From Bacteroidota bacterium (GTDB lineage Bacteria > Bacteroidota > Ignavibacteria > Ignavibacteriales > Ignavibacteriaceae), in contig JAKBMG010000025.1 in assembly GCA_021831685.1 (NCBI GenBank), positions 1-62,269 of the forward strand: a stretch of DNA of 62,269 bases. The letters run 5' to 3'. Both the position numbers and the translations under genes were made by a program. Shown piece after piece: positions 27,826-36,007 of this stretch (position 1 is its first letter; each line of letters begins with the position of its first letter). The notes beneath the pieces are model-generated. The model had not been told where the DNA came from. It did no database searches and was given only the letters and a program-made list of their open reading frames with translations.

Positions 27826-29595
27826 TTAGAATCCCTCAGCTTTTGGTGTTGTGTCAATGTTTTTTGCTTTTACTTCGCCGGGCATAGACCAGCGGTCCGT
27901 AATGCTCCGTTTTTTCTTCCTGGTAACTTTTGTCTCTGATTCTTCAATCTCCGGTTTAGCCTCTTCATTAAGCCCTAGTATGTTGGCCTCTTTAAGTGTG
28001 CGCTGAATTTCCGGATAGATTTCGTCTTGTAGGAATTGCCTTGCTTCCCCGACTATGGTTGACTTCAATCTTTCTTTGAGGGCTAATTGTTCGTGCAAAG
28101 CTTTAACGTCAGCTTCAGTTCCAAGTATGCCGGCTGCCGGGTGTATCTTCGCGACGTCCATAGCTTCGCAGATAAATGATCCGTCTTTATCGTAAATGAA
28201 AATGGAGTCATGGTCAAGTATATCGTAGCGGATAAGCACTTCGTCACCTGGCCCCAGCTTTTTACCAAAGATCGCTTCATTCCAGAACCAGGTTCCGAAC
28301 ATATGTATGCCTTTACGATAGATCGTGTTGATGCTCATTTGCATCATAAGGAAGATCAATTCTCTTTTATCTATACCGGGACCTTTGCCGGCATTGAACA
28401 ACTCAGCAGGAGTTGTACCTTTCAGATGTCCGTCCATCTTTTCACGATGGTGATATTGATCTAACCACCAAGCCATTGCTTTGTGAGCTGTCCAAATATC
28501 TATAGTGGTATTAAGCATTGCTTTTTCGTACAGCTTCATATGGAGCTTCTCACCCCGGTTCATGCGCGGCGGTTTGGTTGCTATTGAGGTCCCCACATAA
28601 GTAGGCAGCGCACGTTCCATCTCTGCCATCCAGCCCCAGAAACTTTCAATCGGTTTACTTTGAGCGTGATATGCTTTAGCGAAAATTGTCCTGATTCCAA
28701 GACGTGAAAACAAAGGCTCAAGGTTCTCTATTTCACTTTTATGAAAATATTTTGAGCCGAAAGCTTTTCCGTTATCTATATATACTATCTTCGGAAGTTT
28801 GCCGAGCGTAAGTATCGCTCTCCGGAGAGCTGAAGCAATTGAGAGAGTATTCTCAGTCAGTGCGATTTCGTAACCTGCCAGATATTGGCTCTTAAATTCA
28901 AGCGCCCCGACTGTGATCATTCTTTTTGGCTGACCGGTTAGCGGATTGATGATCTCATAATTATTTACGTGACCGTCCATAACGATAATATCTCCCACCT
29001 CTATCTTATCATAATCACGTTCGAGATATGGAAGGACTTTGTCGTCAAGTCCTTTTTCTCCTTCTCGGTAGAAAACATAATCGGCATAGTTTTCTTTTGT
29101 CCAGTCATCTAAGAATCTTTTGTAGGTTGAATAACTGCGGATGTTCGGAAATCTTTTAGCTTCGAAAATATTTGTTGCTTCGCGGATTACTTCTGCGGTC
29201 AAGGGTTGCTTTGGATTGAGGTATAGTCTGATTAATATCTTTGATTCTTCGGGAGTTATGCAGCTTGGCTTTTTACTTTTGTATTGCGGTGCAAGAGCAC
29301 GGTAGTCATTGTTTGCCTCTGCATATTTTGTCTGCCATGCTCTTAGCGTTTTGACTGATCGCTCTCCGATAATCTCAAAGATCTCCGGGAAGGATCCGTT
29401 GATATATGCGCTAACAAATTTATTTTGCGCTTCGTCTTTTCTGCCTTTGAATTCAATACGGTTTGCGAAGTCTGTAAACTTCTCAACAAGCCTGCTAGCG
29501 GCAAGTGCGAATTCTAATTGCTTGGGACTCAGTTCGTTCTCAGATGTATTATCCGGAGAGTTCACTTGAATATCTGTTAAATTTTTTGTTTCCAT
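27826..29595 (-). CDS. MuA-like DDE transposase
   Basis: 589 aa. The catalytic core has D207 (IIVMDGH), D274 (VYIDNGKAF) and E317 (SKPIESFW), the DDE triad of the rve/Mu transposase fold, followed by a beta-barrel and a helical C-terminal region that should contact MuB/ClpX. The N-terminal 180 residues include helical DNA-binding parts. It carries out integration and replicative transposition of the phage. No frameshift or truncation was seen, so the element is probably active. Confidence 0.95.
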   Translation of the reverse strand: METKNLTDIQVNSPDNTSENELSPKQLEFALAASRLVEKFTDFANRIEFKGRKDEAQNKFVSAYINGSFPEIFEIIGERSVKTLRAWQTKYAEANNDYRALAPQYKSKKPSCITPEESKILIRLYLNPKQPLTAEVIREATNIFEAKRFPNIRSYSTYKRFLDDWTKENYADYVFYREGEKGLDDKVLPYLERDYDKIEVGDIIVMDGHVNNYEIINPLTGQPKRMITVGALEFKSQYLAGYEIALTENTLSIASALRRAILTLGKLPKIVYIDNGKAFGSKYFHKSEIENLEPLFSRLGIRTIFAKAYHAQSKPIESFWGWMAEMERALPTYVGTSIATKPPRMNRGEKLHMKLYEKAMLNTTIDIWTAHKAMAWWLDQYHHREKMDGHLKGTTPAELFNAGKGPGIDKRELIFLMMQMSINTIYRKGIHMFGTWFWNEAIFGKKLGPGDEVLIRYDILDHDSIFIYDKDGSFICEAMDVAKIHPAAGILGTEADVKALHEQLALKERLKSTIVGEARQFLQDEIYPEIQRTLKEANILGLNEEAKPEIEESETKVTRKKKRSITDRWSMPGEVKAKNIDTTPKAEGF

Positions 29596-29596
29596 A

Positions 29597-30313
29597 TTAT
29601 TTCCTTCCCGGGTTAGATGAATTAAAATATCTCTCTAACCAAAGGTCAATTTCTTTTAGAGGGCGTTCGATCTGTTCTCTCTCTGCGCCCTGGATATAAG
29701 CGTCCGAAATTTCTTTGTGTATCATTTTCATAAGTTTCATAGCCGTCTGTCTGATCTTGTATCGTCTCTCGATCCATGGCTTTGGCATATTTAATTTTAT
29801 TGCTTTTTTCTCGGAGCTGATTATCTCAGCAAGATCGGTGCGGCTCATTTCCTTGATCTTGTCGTAAGTGATAATCTTACCGTTTACCTTGATAAACGAA
29901 TCACTGACTAAATTCTCAATTTGTTTTTCTGGCAGGCGGGATAACTGGTAAAGTTTGTGGAATGGCAGAGCCGAAACTTCCCGTGGGAAGTTTTGTAAGT
30001 TATTATTATCTAAAGGGTTGGAATTTTGCGTTTCTGACTTTTCGGGGAGTAAAAACTTGCCAAACTTATCTACAATCTGCATGTATCTGAGCATCGAATC
30101 AGCTGTAAAATTTAGCCTTTGACTGCAATAAGCTTGCATTGAAGAGAAGCCAAGTTCAACATATAATTCGTTTTCGCTTATCTCTTTTAGTGCATAGATC
30201 AATTGATAGATACCCCCGGTAGCTTTTCTGTCAAGCTCCTTTGCTTTCTCAATTCTTTCCTCGGCAGTCGAGGATAAACTATCCGCTGGGATTATCAATT
30301 CGTTAGTTTTCAT
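29597..30313 (-). CDS. Hypothetical early protein upstream of the transposase
   Basis: 238 aa from the ATG at 30313, which has GGAAGG upstream; the longer frame runs back through the previous gene. Helical N-terminus with EKAKELDRKATGGIYQLIYALKEI (about residues 20-43) and an element resembling the 'ELGFSSMQAYCSQRL' segment found in DUF3102/ParB-like phage proteins. It is probably DNA-linked, but no function is assigned. It lies 1 bp upstream of the transposase. Confidence 0.6.
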   Translation of the reverse strand: MKTNELIIPADSLSSTAEERIEKAKELDRKATGGIYQLIYALKEISENELYVELGFSSMQAYCSQRLNFTADSMLRYMQIVDKFGKFLLPEKSETQNSNPLDNNNLQNFPREVSALPFHKLYQLSRLPEKQIENLVSDSFIKVNGKIITYDKIKEMSRTDLAEIISSEKKAIKLNMPKPWIERRYKIRQTAMKLMKMIHKEISDAYIQGAEREQIERPLKEIDLWLERYFNSSNPGRK

Positions 30314-30491
30314 TTGTTGGTCCTTCCACAAGCGACTTCGCATATTCTTCGGCTTCTTCTTTTGAAGTGAATACTTTGCCCCGGTAATGGAAACCCTCTT
30401 CGTCTTCATATCCCAGTGCTGTCTTTTCAAGATAATAACCGAGAGCGGATGATATTATAGCGGCTATTATATAGATGATTAAAAGGTTCAT
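30303..30491 (-). CDS. Small single-pass membrane protein
   Basis: 62 aa from the ATG at 30491, chosen for its strong GGAGGAG ribosome-binding site. One transmembrane helix (residues 2-20) and a short soluble tail (EDEEGFHYRGKVFTSKEEAEEYA). It overlaps the next gene by 11 bp. Function unknown. Confidence 0.6.
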   Translation of the reverse strand: MNLLIIYIIAAIISSALGYYLEKTALGYEDEEGFHYRGKVFTSKEEAEEYAKSLVEGPTNEN

Positions 30492-30519
30492 AATTGCTCC
30501 TCCCGCAAACGGGATAAAT

Positions 30520-30744
30520 TTAATTTCTTCGGGAATAAAATATTTCAAAAAGCTCTGCGGCTTTTACTGATTTTTCTGCGGCGTCGATTCTACGCTGCCT
30601 GTCCGTTGCGTAACGCGAAACAGCATAGAGGTGATTATGATAAAAATGCAATGCTTGAAAATCGCTTGAGCCGGGACTGAGTTTCTTTGCTTCTTCTATT
30701 ATATAAGAGAAAGAAATTTCTTTGCTTTTAGTTTTCGAATCCAT
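30520..30744 (-). CDS. Hypothetical small early protein
   Basis: 74 aa from the ATG at 30744 just after the CII-like stop (AGATG ribosome-binding sequence); the longer frame overlaps that gene. Helical, not recognised. Confidence 0.5.
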   Translation of the reverse strand: MDSKTKSKEISFSYIIEEAKKLSPGSSDFQALHFYHNHLYAVSRYATDRQRRIDAAEKSVKAAELFEIFYSRRN

Positions 30745-30745
30745 T

Positions 30746-31213
30746 TCACATCTCCATTTCGAGCTGACCAAGCAAACGCTTTTCGCAATATTTCTGAGCG
30801 GATGAAGATTTTTCCATTACGTCTAATAGCGCCTGGTCAACCAAATTATAGTTGATGCTTGTTGGCTCGTTAAAGAATGTTTTAAGAGCCTTTAATACCT
30901 TGACGGTCGCGTCCTGATATTCGTCAACAATCTCTAACTCATCTTTTTTGTTTGCCGTCATTAACGGCATCTTAACGGTTAGAAATCCGGAAACCTTTGC
31001 AATGTGCCTGAGCAAAGAGTAATTGTTTGTGGACTTCATGAGCGGAATTAAAAATTGGATTGGGAATTTCACTCCGGATTCATCGTCCGGGAGTGCAGCG
31101 CGGTAAAGGTAATTTGATGAGATGCCGATTTCGTCGGCAATAACCTTTACGGGTTTTACGTTCTCGTGGACTGTGGAATGAAGAACGTCTTTAATATCCT
31201 GCGTTTGATTCAT
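30746..31213 (-). CDS. CII/CP76-like phage regulatory protein
   Basis: 155 aa. VKVIADEIGISSNYLYRAALP (about residues 22-42) is an HTH-like segment, followed by a pattern of MKSTNNYSLLRHIAKVSGFL resembling the CII (CP76) regulator family of P2-like and Mu-like phages. It is the early-operon gene after the Ner-like pair and could set the lysis-lysogeny choice. Confidence 0.65.
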   Translation of the reverse strand: MNQTQDIKDVLHSTVHENVKPVKVIADEIGISSNYLYRAALPDDESGVKFPIQFLIPLMKSTNNYSLLRHIAKVSGFLTVKMPLMTANKKDELEIVDEYQDATVKVLKALKTFFNEPTSINYNLVDQALLDVMEKSSSAQKYCEKRLLGQLEMEM

Positions 31214-31307
31214 TAAAAAGTCTCCTTAAAATTTTAATAGTTTATTAGTTATTGAATTATTATTTTTATATAGAATATCTGGTAACATTTTAATCGCTTA
31301 TCTTATA

Positions 31308-31622
31308 ATGAATGAAGAATTGCAAAACCTTATCAAGCAAAAAGAAACTCTTGAAGCGGAGCTTAAGAAAGAATATGAAGACCGGGATATAAGGCTTGAT
31401 AATCTACGCATGACGGTAGGCCCCGCAATTAACTATGATGTTATTACCCGGATAGGGCTCTTCATTCAGTTTAGAAAAGGCATAAGGAACAGCTTTACTG
31501 AAAAAGCTAACAAGATAGAAGAGCTCTCTTATCAAATTGATCTCCTTACAAATAACGTTGAAAGCAGGCAAGCGTTAGTTAATGCCATCATTTTCCTCTT
31601 TCCTAACGTAAGTATCAAATAG
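31308..31622 (+). CDS. Hypothetical coiled-coil protein encoded against the early operon
   Basis: 104 aa. It has heptad-rich N- and C-terminal segments around a short core. It is encoded on the plus strand between two leftward early genes and overlaps the 92-aa gene tail-to-tail by 48 bp. No clear ribosome-binding site; a TATAAT-like hexamer overlaps the ATG. Reality moderately supported. Confidence 0.45.
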   Translation: MNEELQNLIKQKETLEAELKKEYEDRDIRLDNLRMTVGPAINYDVITRIGLFIQFRKGIRNSFTEKANKIEELSYQIDLLTNNVESRQALVNAIIFLFPNVSIK

Positions 31623-31853
31623 AGTCTGAAGGGTGAGCATGCCTCTTCCTTCATTTTCGCGCTTTCGCTGTATATCGCCGATGGCGCAAGAGACTTTGTA
31701 AATTTTGTATTTAGTGATTTCTTGGAGAAAAATTTTGCCGAACCAATTAAGTTCAGATAGTTTTGTTTCCAGCTTGAACAGCTTTTGCAAAAGTTTGATC
31801 TGCTGCTTTACGTCCGGTAAAAGTTCGCTGTTAAAATTGAAATGATTTTCCAT
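31575..31853 (-). CDS. Hypothetical early protein coupled to the Ner-like gene
   Basis: 92 aa, helical, not recognised. Its ATG shares a base with the stop codon of the Ner-like gene (TAATG), so translation is coupled. It overlaps a plus-strand gene at its 3' end. Confidence 0.55.
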   Translation of the reverse strand: MENHFNFNSELLPDVKQQIKLLQKLFKLETKLSELNWFGKIFLQEITKYKIYKVSCAIGDIQRKRENEGRGMLTLQTLFDTYVRKEENDGIN

Positions 31854-32020
31854 TATGCAGCCTTTAGCTCTCTTATTATTTTGTAAATTTTATCAAGTGC
31901 CTTTTGGTTTTTGCGCTTGCCGTTTAACAACATATTAACATAAGATTGGGAAAGCCCTATGCGCCTTGAAATTTCTGTTTGGTTGACTAAACGTTTGTCT
32001 AATTTTAATGGTTTGTTCAT
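31853..32020 (-). CDS. Ner/Cro-like small HTH repressor
   Basis: 55 aa. VNQTEISRRIGLSQSYVNMLLNGKR (about residues 12-36) is a clean helix-turn-helix. It is the first gene of the leftward early operon, right after the shared operator region, exactly where Mu keeps ner. It should bind the operators at 32067-32113 and shut down the repressor promoter. Confidence 0.8.
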   Translation of the reverse strand: MNKPLKLDKRLVNQTEISRRIGLSQSYVNMLLNGKRKNQKALDKIYKIIRELKAA

Positions 32021-32064
32021 CTGATTATTTTTTCATTAAAAAAGTGATTGAATAATTACAGTCA

Positions 32065-32093
32065 AACATAATATTTTATGTATTCATTGTCAA
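32065..32093 (-). promoter_or_regulatory. Leftward early promoter
   Basis: Reading the minus strand, a perfect -35 TTGACA (32088-32093) is followed by 17 nt and TATGTT (32065-32070). The upstream palindromic operator O1 overlaps the spacer and the -10. It should drive the ner-transposase operon. Confidence 0.75.
32067..32080. promoter_or_regulatory. Operator O1
   Basis: CATAATATTTTATG, an inverted repeat CATAA/TTATG with a 4-bp centre, overlaps the early promoter. An identical copy lies 33 bp away, about three helical turns. Confidence 0.7.
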
Positions 32094-32099
32094 GCATCT

Positions 32100-32113
32100 C
32101 ATAATATTTTATG
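32100..32113. promoter_or_regulatory. Operator O2 overlapping the repressor start codon
   Basis: A second identical CATAATATTTTATG; its last three bases are the ATG of the divergent repressor gene. Binding here would block the repressor's own expression. No ribosome-binding site precedes that ATG, so the repressor mRNA may be leaderless. Confidence 0.7.
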
Positions 32114-32437
32114 GAATTAAAAGAAAAATTAGGAATTTGGTTAGTAAAAAGATTTGGTAATATTAACAAAGCTTCTGTCGAGCTTGATATACAATCAATA
32201 CGTCTCTATCAATATATCAAAGGCGAGAATGCACCAGGAGCCCCACTTTTGATAAAGCTATGTGAATTTGGTTGCGACATGAATTGGCTGCTGAGTGATA
32301 AAGATGAGCTACCGAATGAAAAACTTCTTGCTGAAATCGAGGCTTTGAGAAAAGAGAATGGTGAATTGAAGAAAGAGCTAAAAAATAGAGAAAAGAAAAT
32401 AGTTGATGCAGTACGAGAAGTAATGAAAAAAAGGTAA
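32111..32437 (+). CDS. Phage repressor (HTH plus coiled coil)
   Basis: 108 aa. The N-terminal HTH (NINKASVELDIQSIRLYQYIKGENAP, about residues 17-42) is followed by a C-terminal coiled coil (about 73-105) for oligomerisation. No S24 peptidase domain, so it is not cleaved by RecA; induction must use another route, as with Mu c. It faces the Ner-like gene across two operators. Confidence 0.8.
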   Translation: MELKEKLGIWLVKRFGNINKASVELDIQSIRLYQYIKGENAPGAPLLIKLCEFGCDMNWLLSDKDELPNEKLLAEIEALRKENGELKKELKNREKKIVDAVREVMKKR

Positions 32438-32471
32438 GGACAAATCCGCTTTGTCCCCTATAGAAAGGATG

Positions 32472-32660
32472 TTAGGACAAAATATTCAAAATATTATGGA
32501 GCATATTCTCCAGGTCTTCAATGCTCATGGAAAGAAGATGGCCTGATTGCCCATATTCTTTTTCTGAGTCTATAACGGCGGCTTGGATAAGTTTGGTGAG
32601 CCTTATTACCCGCTCTAACTGATCGACAATTGCATTAATATGCGCCGGAAGAATAGACAT
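32472..32660 (-). CDS. Hypothetical small protein with an upstream attenuator-like leader
   Basis: 62 aa, helical, not recognised. The start is fixed by a strong TAGGAGG ribosome-binding site 6 nt upstream. It lies downstream of a possible minus-strand attenuator (32767-32880), which could control it. It converges on the repressor gene, with a 34-bp gap. Confidence 0.6.
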   Translation of the reverse strand: MSILPAHINAIVDQLERVIRLTKLIQAAVIDSEKEYGQSGHLLSMSIEDLENMLHNILNILS

Positions 32661-32766
32661 TAGTACCTCCTAACTATTTTTGTGAATAATAAAATTGTTT
32701 ATTGAAATGCTGGCCCTTGATTTCCCTAAAATTGACCCCGAAAAAAAAGAACGAGGAGTGTAAAAA

Positions 32767-32875
32767 GAAAAACGGAACCGACTTTGCCATGCCTCCAACA
32801 GAAAGCACCCGGGTCCTCACGGAATCCCGGAAGTCGGTTCCGCAATAAAAATTATGGAACCGAATATCTGTTGGA
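32767..32875 (-). ncRNA. Attenuator-like structured RNA (candidate riboswitch or small RNA)
   Basis: On the minus strand CGGAACCGACTT (32831-32842) pairs with AAGTCGGTTCCG (32773-32784), a perfect 12-bp stem followed by TTTTTCTTTTT: an intrinsic terminator. Inside are two more helices (CCGGG-TCC/GGA-CCCGG and TGCTTTC/GGAGGCA), giving a three-way junction. An upstream TCGGTTCC (32856-32863) can pair with the same GGAACCGA, so an antiterminator alternative exists. A 9-nt upstream segment TCCAACAGA (32867-32875) can pair with the inner loop at 32794-32802 as a pseudoknot. Confidence 0.6.
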
Positions 32876-32951
32876 AGTTTTGGCAATTGAAAATTAATCA
32901 ATTAATTTTAAATGAACAAAAACAAAAAATAATTTAAAAGGAGATAAGGAA

Positions 32952-33545
32952 ATGGGAAAATTACTTGCAGCTTTGTCCTTGGCCATATTTTTAGCACCTA
33001 ATATATTCTCGGACAACGTTCACCTTAAAAATGGGAACACATACCTGAACGTAAAAATAATTGAAGAAAAAGAAGACTATATCGTTATCCAGTTCAACAA
33101 AGAACAAGGCACTATCCAGCGCGTAAGTATATTAAAAATTGAAAAGGCAGACTACAACCCGGATATGCCTTCAAGGCTTACGGGGCCTGGTATAATAGAG
33201 CCTGCGCCAGATCAACCAGAGATTAAACAGCCCGAAATAAAACAATCACTAATACCGGAGCGACAAATCCAAACAGTAAGACCATATAAAAATCTTTTGT
33301 TTGTAGGCATCTTAGGCGTGGTTTTAGCCTGGGACAATTTCAGCGATGCGTCTGATATTGGAAGCATGATCAACTCTTATAAGAACTTGGGGCTAGACGC
33401 GAATACATTAGAATCTCAGCAAACAAGAAAATCTATTGTCGGTGCGGTTGCGGCAATCATTGGCTTAGCAGCAATAGCAATAAGCATGAAAGAAGTAGAA
33501 GTAAAAGCAAATGGTAACACTTTGACGGTGAGTTATGGATTCTAA
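32952..33545 (+). CDS. Exported membrane protein, prophage accessory gene
   Basis: 197 aa with a signal peptide (about 1-20), a beta-rich domain resembling a small Sm/SH3-like fold (VHLKNGNTYLNVKIIEEKEDYIVIQF), a proline-rich linker with repeated QPEIKQ, and two hydrophobic segments (about 115-128 and 163-180). An AAGGAGATAAGGAA ribosome-binding site precedes the ATG. It is outside the early and late operons, so it may be expressed in the lysogen. Function unknown. Confidence 0.7.
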   Translation: MGKLLAALSLAIFLAPNIFSDNVHLKNGNTYLNVKIIEEKEDYIVIQFNKEQGTIQRVSILKIEKADYNPDMPSRLTGPGIIEPAPDQPEIKQPEIKQSLIPERQIQTVRPYKNLLFVGILGVVLAWDNFSDASDIGSMINSYKNLGLDANTLESQQTRKSIVGAVAAIIGLAAIAISMKEVEVKANGNTLTVSYGF

Positions 33546-34062
33546 AAATGAATATCCCTGCCAAATTTGCGGAGAGCCTACTGAATATAATTACGGTACC
33601 AAATACGAAATAGTCTGCCGCGAATGTGCAAAGAAGGAGCCAACCGGTCAAGCATCAGCAAAACAAAAAACAAATAAAAATGGAGTTCTTATGAAATGGA
33701 GCTTTACGAAAATAATTATAATATTAACAGGTCTTTTCCTATTTTACCTAATATTTATTGTCGCGCCAAAGAGCAAACAGGAAGATAGGGATGCCTATGA
33801 GCCAAGGGTTGAAAACGCAATCCCCGGCTATGAGAGAATCGGTTTGATAAAAGAACTTAGTCCCAAATTGCATGAAGCATATCTTGATAAAGATTCATGG
33901 GAGTTATTGAACCATGATCTAAAAGAACTAGTCGCTCATGATATTGCAATGTACGTAGGCCATGGTAATGGTGACTATTTTTACTGGGTGAAAATTTACG
34001 ATTATCAATCGGGTAAAAAATTGGGAGAATACCATCCATCATCCGGACTTGAATTTGAATAA
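33535..34062 (+). CDS. Zinc-ribbon membrane protein, prophage accessory gene
   Basis: 175 aa. CQICGEPTEY...CRECAKK (about residues 9-33) is a two-CxxC zinc ribbon, followed by a basic linker, one transmembrane helix (about 58-77) and a C-terminal soluble domain. Its start overlaps the previous gene by 11 bp, so the two form a small operon. A role in lysogenic conversion or superinfection exclusion is possible but not shown. Confidence 0.7.
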   Translation: MDSKNEYPCQICGEPTEYNYGTKYEIVCRECAKKEPTGQASAKQKTNKNGVLMKWSFTKIIIILTGLFLFYLIFIVAPKSKQEDRDAYEPRVENAIPGYERIGLIKELSPKLHEAYLDKDSWELLNHDLKELVAHDIAMYVGHGNGDYFYWVKIYDYQSGKKLGEYHPSSGLEFE

Positions 34063-34172
34063 TGAAAAATTATTTTATAATATGATTTGTGATCTCTTCA
34101 ACAATATAGAAGTGCTTGCTATTTATGTAAAATATATAAAACTATGACAAGTAAGAAACACCAAATACCAAA

Positions 34173-34412
34173 GTGAAGAGCCAATATTGCCTGAAGCAAT
34201 CCGTTTCCCTTGGATTTAATAATCCATTTATTGAAATCGGTAATGAAAAAATAATCGCAGCGAATATACAAAAGAAAGACGCGTACGGAGGGCATTTAAG
34301 CGGTTATATTTTAGATAGAGCAAACCATCTAAGATTATCAGAGACAATAAGTACGGAAGCGGATTACGGCGTGATAACCCTTAGCGCTGTTAATGGCTTG
34401 TATGATGAATAA
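34173..34412 (+). CDS. Hypothetical small protein (GTG start)
   Basis: 79 aa, not recognised. GTG start without a clear ribosome-binding site. It has a strand-rich composition. It converges on the leftward pair at 34.4 kb. Low certainty that it is translated. Confidence 0.35.
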   Translation: MKSQYCLKQSVSLGFNNPFIEIGNEKIIAANIQKKDAYGGHLSGYILDRANHLRLSETISTEADYGVITLSAVNGLYDE

Positions 34413-34419
34413 AGTTTGA

Positions 34420-34797
34420 TTAGGATGATGAGTCGGAGTTATTAATTTCGCGGACAATAGTATATTTTTTCAATTTGCCTTTTTCAAGTAAACCGGTCTT
34501 GAATTTATCATAGACAGTCTGACGCGAATATCCAGTCCGCTCCATATATTCGTCTATGAATTCCCATTCCGCATCGATTGGGGCATTGAGCATCAGGCAC
34601 TCTTTTTCCAACTGTTCAAAATTAAAATCTTGTGGGTTGATCAAAAGAGCTAGGGCTTCGTAGTAGCTGTCAGCGCTGGTTTCCCAAGCTGAGATCACTT
34701 CACCCTCGTCATCTTTGACGGGTCTTATGTAATCAGAAGAGACGAGAAATTTTTTCCCGTCTCTTCTTATAGAAACTGATTTGATATTCTTTTCCAT
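34420..34797 (-). CDS. Hypothetical protein with a possible HTH
   Basis: 125 aa. ERTGYSRQTVYDKFKTGLLEKG (about residues 86-107) resembles a small winged or excisionase-like HTH. It follows the 316-aa gene directly, so both share the promoter at 35.95 kb. Function unknown. Confidence 0.6.
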   Translation of the reverse strand: MEKNIKSVSIRRDGKKFLVSSDYIRPVKDDEGEVISAWETSADSYYEALALLINPQDFNFEQLEKECLMLNAPIDAEWEFIDEYMERTGYSRQTVYDKFKTGLLEKGKLKKYTIVREINNSDSSS

Positions 34798-35748
34798 TTA
34801 CCCTATAAGCTTTGAAAATGTTTCCGAAGTGCCGTCGATACTCCTGAGAGTAAGATCAATAAAATAATCACGTATCTTATCGCTCTCCTCTTCCTCTTCG
34901 CCTTCCTCGTCGCTTCGTTTTCCCTGCCTGATAACCAGTTCTGCAGAGACGAATGCCGGATTGTCTTTGTAATGTGCCCGCACTTTTCTTACTTCCTCTA
35001 TTGCCTCAAGCGAAGCATTATCCCAATCACGGTAGTAATCTAATTCGATTTCTCTGTCAAAATCAGGAAGCAAAATCGAATCAAAATATTCTTCACTTGC
35101 AAGTGAGATCCAGTTCAAATTCTCTTCAATTCGCGCTTTCAATAAATCGCTGCCGTTATCTTTTGCCCAATTAAGTAGTTTCTTGCGATCTTCTATCGCT
35201 TTCTGTTCCGCTGCTTTGTGCACTTTCTCTATTCGCTCTCGTTCTTCTTTTCCTCTCTGCAGTTCACGCGCGTTATACTCTTTTATTTCGTCGTAATCCT
35301 CAACACGCAGACTTACCCAGCCCAATTTTTCATGGTAAAAGTCAATTTTATTATTTGCATGCCATTCGATATTCTTTGCTTCGCCTGCTTTGAAATATCT
35401 TAGCGCTTCAGCTTGCCTCTCTTCGAAGAGGGCGCGATCTTTTTTCTTTTTTTCTTCAGCTAACTCGTTAGCTTTCTTAATTCTTTCTCTTTCTTTTCTC
35501 AAATATTCGAATAAAGATTCTTTCGTCTGAATATCGTCGAACTTTAGCGTGGCATGGATATAATTGTTATTTCCGGGTTGGCATTCGACAAAGATTGTTG
35601 CATTCCCGTTGTAGTCAATATCGGCAAAATCAATCTCATCCCCGGTTATTTCGGTGGTTATTTTTTGCCATTCGGTTGCAGGCAAATTGTTCTTTGCTGC
35701 TGCTTTTCTTCCCTGAGCTGAGAGTGCGTAGTTTAAAATAGCTTTCAT
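34798..35748 (-). CDS. Hypothetical charged coiled-coil-rich protein
   Basis: 316 aa. The centre (about 75-200) is lysine/glutamate-rich and helical, and the end is acidic (GEEEEESDKIR). The N-terminal 70 residues form strands. No family was recognised. It is transcribed from a strong promoter at 35947-35975 with a leader of about 190 nt containing a perfect GC-rich hairpin, so it is probably expressed apart from the head operon. Confidence 0.6.
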   Translation of the reverse strand: MKAILNYALSAQGRKAAAKNNLPATEWQKITTEITGDEIDFADIDYNGNATIFVECQPGNNNYIHATLKFDDIQTKESLFEYLRKERERIKKANELAEEKKKKDRALFEERQAEALRYFKAGEAKNIEWHANNKIDFYHEKLGWVSLRVEDYDEIKEYNARELQRGKEERERIEKVHKAAEQKAIEDRKKLLNWAKDNGSDLLKARIEENLNWISLASEEYFDSILLPDFDREIELDYYRDWDNASLEAIEEVRKVRAHYKDNPAFVSAELVIRQGKRSDEEGEEEEESDKIRDYFIDLTLRSIDGTSETFSKLIG

Positions 35749-35766
35749 GATAGATCCTTTCGTTTT

Positions 35767-35784
35767 TCTGGCGCCCGCGCCAGA
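35767..35784. repeat. GC-rich hairpin in the leader of the 316-aa gene
   Basis: TCTGGCGC and GCGCCAGA flank 2 nt, directly before the ribosome-binding site of the gene at 34798-35748. There is no T-run on either strand, so it is more likely to control translation or stability than termination. A second small hairpin TTCAC-ACAC-GTGAA lies nearby at 35801. Confidence 0.55.
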
Positions 35785-35946
35785 GCAGGCCTATAAAACT
35801 TTCACACACGTGAAATTAAATTTGGCCTTGTTGTTTCATCAGCCTTTTTTGCGGAATGGCTTACCAAACCGATAGAACCGTTAGAATCACCCACGATTCG
35901 TATTCTATGATAGTTCGATTAAATAATAGTAAAAAGAATTGCTATA

Positions 35947-35975
35947 AATATAATTACTTTACAGATGTTTGTCAA
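35947..35975 (-). promoter_or_regulatory. Strong sigma-70-like promoter, leftward
   Basis: On the minus strand TTGACA (35970-35975), a 17-nt spacer and TATATT (35947-35952) form a near-consensus promoter in the gap between csf3 and the 316-aa gene. It gives a leader of about 190 nt. No palindromic operator overlaps it, so the downstream pair may be on in the prophage. Confidence 0.7.
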
Positions 35976-36007
35976 GTAAAAAAAATAAAAATAAATAAAA
36001 TATTTTT

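Noticed and set aside
32720-32772. IS21-like terminal repeat remnant (GGGTCAATTTTAGGG on the minus strand)
   Set aside because: Only a short similarity from memory; no transposase remnant or partner end was found.
32674-32901. 75-aa open frame on the minus strand
   Set aside because: It runs through the terminator-like hairpins and has a phenylalanine run from a poly-A/T tract; the RNA structure explains the sequence better.
35850-35900. Hammerhead-ribozyme-like CTGATGA in the 316-aa gene leader
   Set aside because: The GAAA core strand and the matching stems are missing.
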